Part shown: positions 8,444-11,560 of the stretch, one piece after another
Layout of the letters: each line of letters begins with the position of its first letter
Numbering within the stretch: the first letter of the stretch is position 1
NCBI GenBank assembly: GCA_003551485.1
Contig: PUMS01000164.1
Coordinates: 1 to 11,560 of the forward strand
Origin: Phycisphaeraceae bacterium
Lineage (GTDB): Bacteria > Planctomycetota > Phycisphaerae > Phycisphaerales > Phycisphaeraceae
Reading direction: 5' to 3'
DNA: 11,560 bases
The notes under the pieces: model-generated
Database searches by the model: none
What the model was told of the DNA's origin: nothing
Seen by the model: the letters and a program-made list of their open reading frames with translations, nothing else
Program-made: the position numbers and the translations under genes

Positions 8444-8523
8444 AGCGGGTAGGCGGGGAACCCCCTTTCGGGGGCGCCCCGCTCCCCACACCACCGTGCA
8501 TACGTTTCCGTACACGGCGGTTC
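8444..8523 (-). ncRNA. Group II intron domains V and VI, orphan 3' fragment
   Basis: Read on the minus strand, 8523 to about 8490 folds as a classic domain V. ACCGCCGUG pairs with CACGGUGGU, followed by a UACG/CGUA upper stem closed by a GAAA tetraloop, with a two-base bulge (UG) on the 3' side; the catalytic triad would be CGC. Immediately after comes domain VI (8485-8444): a GCGGGG/CCCCGC plus CCCCC/GGGGG hairpin with GAAA loop. A bulged A (complement of T8450) sits in CUACCC, 7 nt from a probable 3' splice site near 8444. No reverse transcriptase/maturase gene lies within reach, and no domain I was recognised upstream. This is therefore probably a decayed or 3'-truncated intron. Confidence 0.8.
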
Positions 8524-8696
8524 ACGTGAGGTACGCGGGGGGAGTTGATGCTCGGGAGCAGGCTCAGGCGGACACCGCCTGTTCCGTCTGCATCATCACC
8601 TCATCGTCGCCGGCTGTCTCGGGCGGTTCCGTGGACCTTTGATGCAACCCGCCGGGGATGGAGGCGGTTCCACCGCCACCGGCGCCCGTGAGCCCA

Positions 8697-8758
8697 GGTC
8701 CGTCTTGAACAATGCAAATCTGCAAGTCCGTTTTAGTCAGCATCTTACAGCGCGGACC
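8697..8758. other. AT-richer island closed by inverted GGTCCG/CGGACC
   Basis: 8701-8750 has about 21 G or C in 50, far below the surrounding sequence. It is bounded by GGTCCG (8697-8702) and CGGACC (8753-8758), with an internal TGCA-AATC-TGCA mini-palindrome (8713-8724). It may be part of a structured RNA, perhaps upstream intron sequence, or foreign DNA. No known RNA family was recognised. Confidence 0.35.
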
Positions 8759-9015
8759 GGGGGTGTAGTGTCACGCGGGCGGCTCCCTGGCGGGCGGATC
8801 GGGTCATACGGTCAGCTCGCGCAGGGTCGGCGGTGAGGCCAGGCCTACCTCCCCCCGCCTGAATCAAGCCGCCGCAGCCACTCGCTTGGGCGCGAGTTCC
8901 CGGCCCGGCCAGTCCGCCACAATGCCGGCCGCAGCATCATCGCCTCGCCCCGGCACTGCATACGCGGTTGTGCGCCGCTGTCCCTTCTGTTGCGGGCGGG
9001 GCGGGGCGAACGGGG

Positions 9016-9453
9016 CTAGGCATCCACGAGGCGCACGGGCAGGATGCTGCGCTGCGGGGCTGATGTCGGGTGGCTGTAGCGGGTGGCCTGCTGCCAGTAT
9101 TCAGCCCCGTAGTCGATGAGCAGTTCCTCGCCTGCGGCGATGTCGCGCAGGGCACGGAAATCGATGCGCTGGGCTTGCACCAGCGTCCGCCAGGTCACGT
9201 TGGGAGCATCGCCATGGTTGAACACCGAGGCGATGCCAAAGGCCAGGGCACGGCCATCGCCATCGTAGGGCCAGGCGAACAGGTAATGGTTGAGCACCGT
9301 GTCGATGCGCTGCCAGTTTCGCTCCAGCGGAAGCGCGTGGCACTGTTCGATCAGCTCGCCGGCTGAGATCGGGCCGGATGCGAACACGCCCATGCCATGC
9401 AGCGGCGATCGGCGCAGCTCGACATGGCGGTGACGCACGAGAGGACCGTTCAC
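9016..9453 (-). CDS. Stand-alone SET-domain protein (putative lysine methyltransferase)
   Basis: A 145-residue protein that is almost wholly a SET domain. HGMGVFASGPISAGELIE (about 19-36) is the N-terminal SET strand set. AFGIASVFNHGDAPN (71-85) gives the SAM-binding NH-x-x-x-PN knot (Asn79, His80, Pro84, Asn85). RDIAAGEELLIDYGAEYW (103-120) carries the catalytic-type Tyr115. The family uses S-adenosylmethionine to methylate lysine in proteins. The bacterial substrate here is unknown; ribosomal or other cytoplasmic proteins are possible. There are no pre-SET or post-SET Cys clusters and no signal peptide. The start is GTG 9453, chosen because AGGAAG sits 7 nt before it; ATG 9525 would add 24 residues of low-complexity sequence. 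Both flanks are non-coding, so it appears monocistronic. Confidence 0.85.
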   Translation of the reverse strand: MNGPLVRHRHVELRRSPLHGMGVFASGPISAGELIEQCHALPLERNWQRIDTVLNHYLFAWPYDGDGRALAFGIASVFNHGDAPNVTWRTLVQAQRIDFRALRDIAAGEELLIDYGAEYWQQATRYSHPTSAPQRSILPVRLVDA

Positions 9454-9460
9454 GGCAAGA

Positions 9461-9466
9461 CTTCCT
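9461..9466 (-). promoter_or_regulatory. Ribosome binding site choosing the GTG start at 9453
   Basis: On the minus strand AGGAAG lies 7 nt before GTG 9453. No comparable site precedes ATG 9525. Confidence 0.65.
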
Positions 9467-9503
9467 GTGGACAGACTCGGCCCTGCGATGCAGCAGGCCC
9501 AGG

Positions 9504-9509
9504 ATGATA
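9504..9509 (-). promoter_or_regulatory. Possible -10 element for the SET gene
   Basis: On the minus strand TATCAT stands out in G+C-rich sequence. A weak TGAACT lies 16 nt upstream as a possible -35. It would place the transcript start about 45 nt before the GTG start. Confidence 0.25.
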
Positions 9510-9694
9510 CCCCTCCCGTCGGCACAGTTCACCCGACCCCGAACAGGTCGCCGGCGCCCCGCGGTGGCCGCGGGCGCTGATGCCGGTACAGGTGGCAAGC
9601 GGCGGCTCCCCACTGCCTTCGGGCACCTCTCCTCTTCCGGGGGCGGGAGAGGGGGCCGGATTTTCAGAGCAGTGTCTTATGAGGCTGGCGCCTC

Positions 9695-9823
9695 ACCCAC
9701 GAGGATGAGAATCGGGGTACGGGGGTCGCGTGTGCCAGGTTACTCCGGCTCCCAAGGTGTAGGGTGGGTAGAGCGAGGTCTTCCGAGCGACGGCTTCGAC
9801 AGCGCTCCGCGCTAAACCCACCA
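9695..9823 (-). repeat. Interspersed repeat copy B (complete core plus extension)
   Basis: In reverse orientation to copy A. 9759-9823 is the full 65-bp core, running from TGGTGGGTTTAGCGC to CTCTACCCACCCTAC when read on the minus strand. 9695-9758 is the same 64-bp extension as in copy A. The core ends are themselves inverted (GGTGGGT / ACCCACC), as in REP- or MITE-like elements. Confidence 0.85.
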
Positions 9824-10026
9824 CCCCCCGCTGCGAGCACGGCCCGCGCTGCTGTTTCCCAAGGCCAACACGGCACTCGGGGGGTGCCTCCCGATTCCCC
9901 TTCCGGCCCTGCTGGCCAGGCGGGGGAGGTCCTGGCGCCTGGCGCGCTCGCCACGGCTTATTGGTGGGTTTAGCGCGGAGCGCTGTCGAAGCCGTCGCTC
10001 GCAAAGCCTCGCTCTACCCACCCTAC
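9759..10026. mobile_element. Possible MITE-like 268-bp unit with 65-bp inverted ends
   Basis: 9759-9823 and 9962-10026 are inverted copies of the 65-bp core with about three mismatches, all clustered at one spot. They flank a 138-bp non-coding spacer. No transposase is present and no target-site duplication was confirmed. It may instead be two independent insertions of the same repeat. Confidence 0.4.
9962..10026 (+). repeat. Interspersed repeat copy C (core only)
   Basis: A complete 65-bp core starting TGGTGGGTTTAGCGCGG and ending CTCTACCCACCCTAC, without the 64-bp extension found in copies A and B. It differs from copy B by about three bases around GCAAAGCC versus GGAAGACC. Confidence 0.85.
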
Positions 10027-10070
10027 GGCCTGCTCCCTTACGGGCGGTATTCAGGGCAGAAGGGAGCAAG

Positions 10071-10104
10071 ACAGGAGCCCGCACCGGGGGGTGCGGGCTC
10101 CTGT
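10071..10104 (-). terminator. Intrinsic terminator of dnaK
   Basis: A perfect 15-bp stem (10071-10085 with 10090-10104; AGGAGCCCGCACC and its complement) with a GGGG/CCCC loop. Read on the minus strand it is followed by a modestly T-rich TGTCTTGCT. It lies about 75 nt after the dnaK stop codon, where a terminator is expected. Confidence 0.8.
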
Positions 10105-10177
10105 TGGGCGGGGATGGGTGGACCTGTCGTTTCCGCCGCGCTGAGCGACGGTTGAGCGGAGGGGAGACGGTGACGCC

Positions 10178-11560
10178 TCAGTCCTTGACTTCGTATTCGG
10201 CGTCGATGACGTCATCACCGCCGCTGCCGCCCGAGCCACCAGAGCGGGCGCCGGCGCTCTGCTGCTGTCCGCCGCCCTCGGCCCCGGCCTGCTCGTAGAC
10301 CTCCTTGCCCATCTGCTGCATGGCGCTTTGCAGTTCGTTCAGCGCCCGGTTGATGGCCTCGGCGTCCTCTTGCTTGACCACGCTCTCGACGCTGCTGACG
10401 GCGCTTTCGATGCGGCCGCGGGTCTCGGCGGCGACCTTTTCACCGTGCTCCTCGAGCTGCTTGCGCGCTTCGTAGACGGCCTGGTCGGCGCGGTTGCGGG
10501 TCTCGACAAGCTCGCGCTTGCGGCGGTCTTCTTCGGCGTGCTCCTCGGCCTCCCTGCGCATCTTCTCGATCTCTTGCTCGCTGAGGCCGCTGGAATTCTT
10601 GATCTCGATCGACTGCTCCTTGCCCGTGCCCTTGTCCTTGGCCGACACGTTCAGGATGCCGTTGGCGTCGATGCGGAAGGCGACCTCGATCTGCGGCGTA
10701 CCGCGCGGGGCGGGGGGAATGCCGGTGAGGTCGAAGTGGCCCAGCGAGCGGTTGTCTTTGGCCATGGGGCGCTCGCCCTGAAGCACGTGGATCGTCACCG
10801 CCGTCTGGCTGTCGGAGTAGGTGGTGAAGACCTCGCTCTTTTCCGTGGGGATCGTCGTGTTGCGCTCGATCAGCCGGGTCATCACGCCGCCTGCGGTCTC
10901 GATGCCCAGCGACAGGGGCGTCACGTCCAGCAGCAGCACATCCTTGACCTCACCCTCGAGCACGCCGCCCTGGATGGCGGCACCGATGGCGACCACCTCG
11001 TCGGGGTTGATGCTCCTGTTGGGCTCGCGTCCGAAGATATCCTTGACGATCTGCTGGACCTTGGGCATGCGCGTGGCGCCGCCGACCAAGACCACCTCGT
11101 TGATGTCCGAGGCCTTGACCCCGGCATCCTGAAGTGCCTTCTCCGCCGGCCCGCGCAGCCGGTCGAACAGATCGGCGCTGATCTGCTCGAACTTCGCCCG
11201 GGTGATGGCGAGCTGAAGGTGCCTGGGCCCTTCCTGCGTGGCGGTGATGAACGGCAGGTTGACCGTGGTCTCCTGCGAGGTCGACAGTTCGCACTTGGCC
11301 TTCTCCGCCGCTTCCTTGAGCCGCTGAAGGGCCATCGGATCCTTGCGGATGTCGATGCCCTCGATCTTCTTGAACTCATCGGCAAGGTGGTCGATCAGCC
11401 GCTGGTCCCAGTCATCGCCGCCCAGGTGCGTGTCGCCGTGGGTGCTGAGCACCTCGAACACGCCCTCGCCGATGTCCAGGATCGAGATGTCGAACGTGCC
11501 GCCGCCGAGGTCGAACACGGCGATCTTCTCGTTCTTCTTCTTCTCCAGGCCGTAGGCCAG
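10178..11560 (-). CDS. dnaK: Chaperone DnaK (Hsp70), N-terminus outside the window
   Basis: The frame is open to the window edge; the 460 C-terminal residues are visible, and about 175 N-terminal residues are missing by comparison with E. coli DnaK. Seen in order: LAYGLEKKKNEK, the phosphate-loop motif DLGGGTFD (17-24), the second nucleotide-binding motif LVGGATRMP (158-166), the interdomain linker DVLLLDVTPLSLGIET (207-222), the beta-sandwich substrate-binding domain (to about 325), the helical lid (about 325-425) and a Gly/Gln/Ser-rich tail ending DAEYEVKD. It is an ATP-driven cytoplasmic chaperone working with DnaJ and GrpE. Neither partner gene is visible here; the downstream side is non-coding, with a strong terminator. 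Nothing unusual was seen in motifs or length. The identification is secure. Confidence 0.98.
   Translation of the reverse strand: MAYGLEKKKNEKIAVFDLGGGTFDISILDIGEGVFEVLSTHGDTHLGGDDWDQRLIDHLADEFKKIEGIDIRKDPMALQRLKEAAEKAKCELSTSQETTVNLPFITATQEGPRHLQLAITRAKFEQISADLFDRLRGPAEKALQDAGVKASDINEVVLVGGATRMPKVQQIVKDIFGREPNRSINPDEVVAIGAAIQGGVLEGEVKDVLLLDVTPLSLGIETAGGVMTRLIERNTTIPTEKSEVFTTYSDSQTAVTIHVLQGERPMAKDNRSLGHFDLTGIPPAPRGTPQIEVAFRIDANGILNVSAKDKGTGKEQSIEIKNSSGLSEQEIEKMRREAEEHAEEDRRKRELVETRNRADQAVYEARKQLEEHGEKVAAETRGRIESAVSSVESVVKQEDAEAINRALNELQSAMQQMGKEVYEQAGAEGGGQQQSAGARSGGSGGSGGDDVIDAEYEVKD

Larger units (their letters stand above)
8416..9015. other. Gene-free 600-bp region
   Basis: No coding sequence is supported on either strand. 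It contains an orphan group II intron domain V-VI (8444-8523, minus), an AT-richer island closed by inverted hexamers (8697-8758), and a small hairpin GGCGGT/ACCGCC (8663-8677). A short minus-strand frame ending in QTEQAVSA stop at about 8568, roughly 45 nt upstream of domain V, could be a scrap of intron-linked coding sequence but is not recognised. Confidence 0.6.
9454..10177. other. Repeat-rich non-coding region between the SET gene and dnaK
   Basis: No gene is supported in these 724 bases. The region holds the SET promoter area, a CCTCTCC/GGAGAGG hairpin (9626-9652), repeat copy B, a spacer with hairpin GGCAC/GTGCC (about 9872-9888), repeat copy C and the dnaK terminator. Short open frames crossing the repeats are by-products of the repeat sequence. 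Confidence 0.65.

Noticed and set aside
8453..8482. The GCGGGG...CCCCGC hairpin as a terminator for the protease pair
   Set aside because: No T tract follows on the plus strand, and it is better explained as domain VI of the group II intron on the minus strand.
8640..9030. A possible tmRNA on the minus strand (tag-like frame ending ELAPKRVAAAA stop, then GTAAGATGCTGACTAA and a CCGCCTCC end)
   Set aside because: There is no 5' acceptor partner, no TTCGAC motif, no GCATGC/GCATGT pairing for the P2 stem, and no normal T loop. Ala runs are common by chance at this G+C content.
9664..10084. Several short open frames across repeats B and C, some with similar predicted peptides
   Set aside because: The similarity comes from the shared repeat DNA; differences between copies are not biased to silent sites, and there are no ribosome sites.

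Overview
The window is G+C-rich (about two thirds by eye) and most likely comes from a planctomycete, possibly of the Phycisphaerae. That placement is inferred from gene content: a large polysaccharide-lyase-like protein with fibronectin III and malectin domains, a DUF2231 membrane protein carrying a metal-binding-type N-terminus, paired HtrA-like proteins of a planctomycetal style, and a stand-alone SET protein. No rRNA, tRNA or CRISPR array was seen.

Layout. 1-2886 (+): 3' part of a long secreted-type carbohydrate-active protein, followed by a possible terminator. 3013-3960 (+): membrane protein made of a signal/anchor, a YHS/TRASH-like Cys motif, a very His-rich linker and a DUF2231 membrane domain. 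3961-4294: non-coding, with a truncated copy (A) of an interspersed repeat and a large imperfect hairpin. 4295-5647 (-): homoserine dehydrogenase with a perfect in-frame 24-bp tandem duplication. 5648-6027: divergent intergenic region with a possible promoter. 6028-7218 (+) and 7297-8415 (+): a two-gene unit. The first gene is an intact trypsin-like HtrA/PDZ protease. The second is an HtrA-fold protein whose PDZ sits inside the protease domain and whose catalytic His and Ser are replaced by Ser and Cys. 8416-9015: about 600 bp without a gene, holding an orphan group II intron domain V-VI on the minus strand and an AT-richer island closed by an inverted repeat. 9016-9453 (-): small SET-domain protein. 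9454-10177: repeat-rich non-coding region with copies B and C of the same repeat, which form a 268-bp structure with 65-bp inverted ends, and the dnaK terminator. 10178-11560 (-): C-terminal two thirds of DnaK, running off the window.

The genes are a mixture of housekeeping (hom, dnaK) and envelope or accessory functions. The only clear cooperative unit is the active protease plus pseudoprotease pair. The most interesting items are the nested-PDZ pseudoprotease and its pairing with an active protease, the YHS/poly-His/DUF2231 fusion, the orphan intron catalytic domain, and the modular repeat family.
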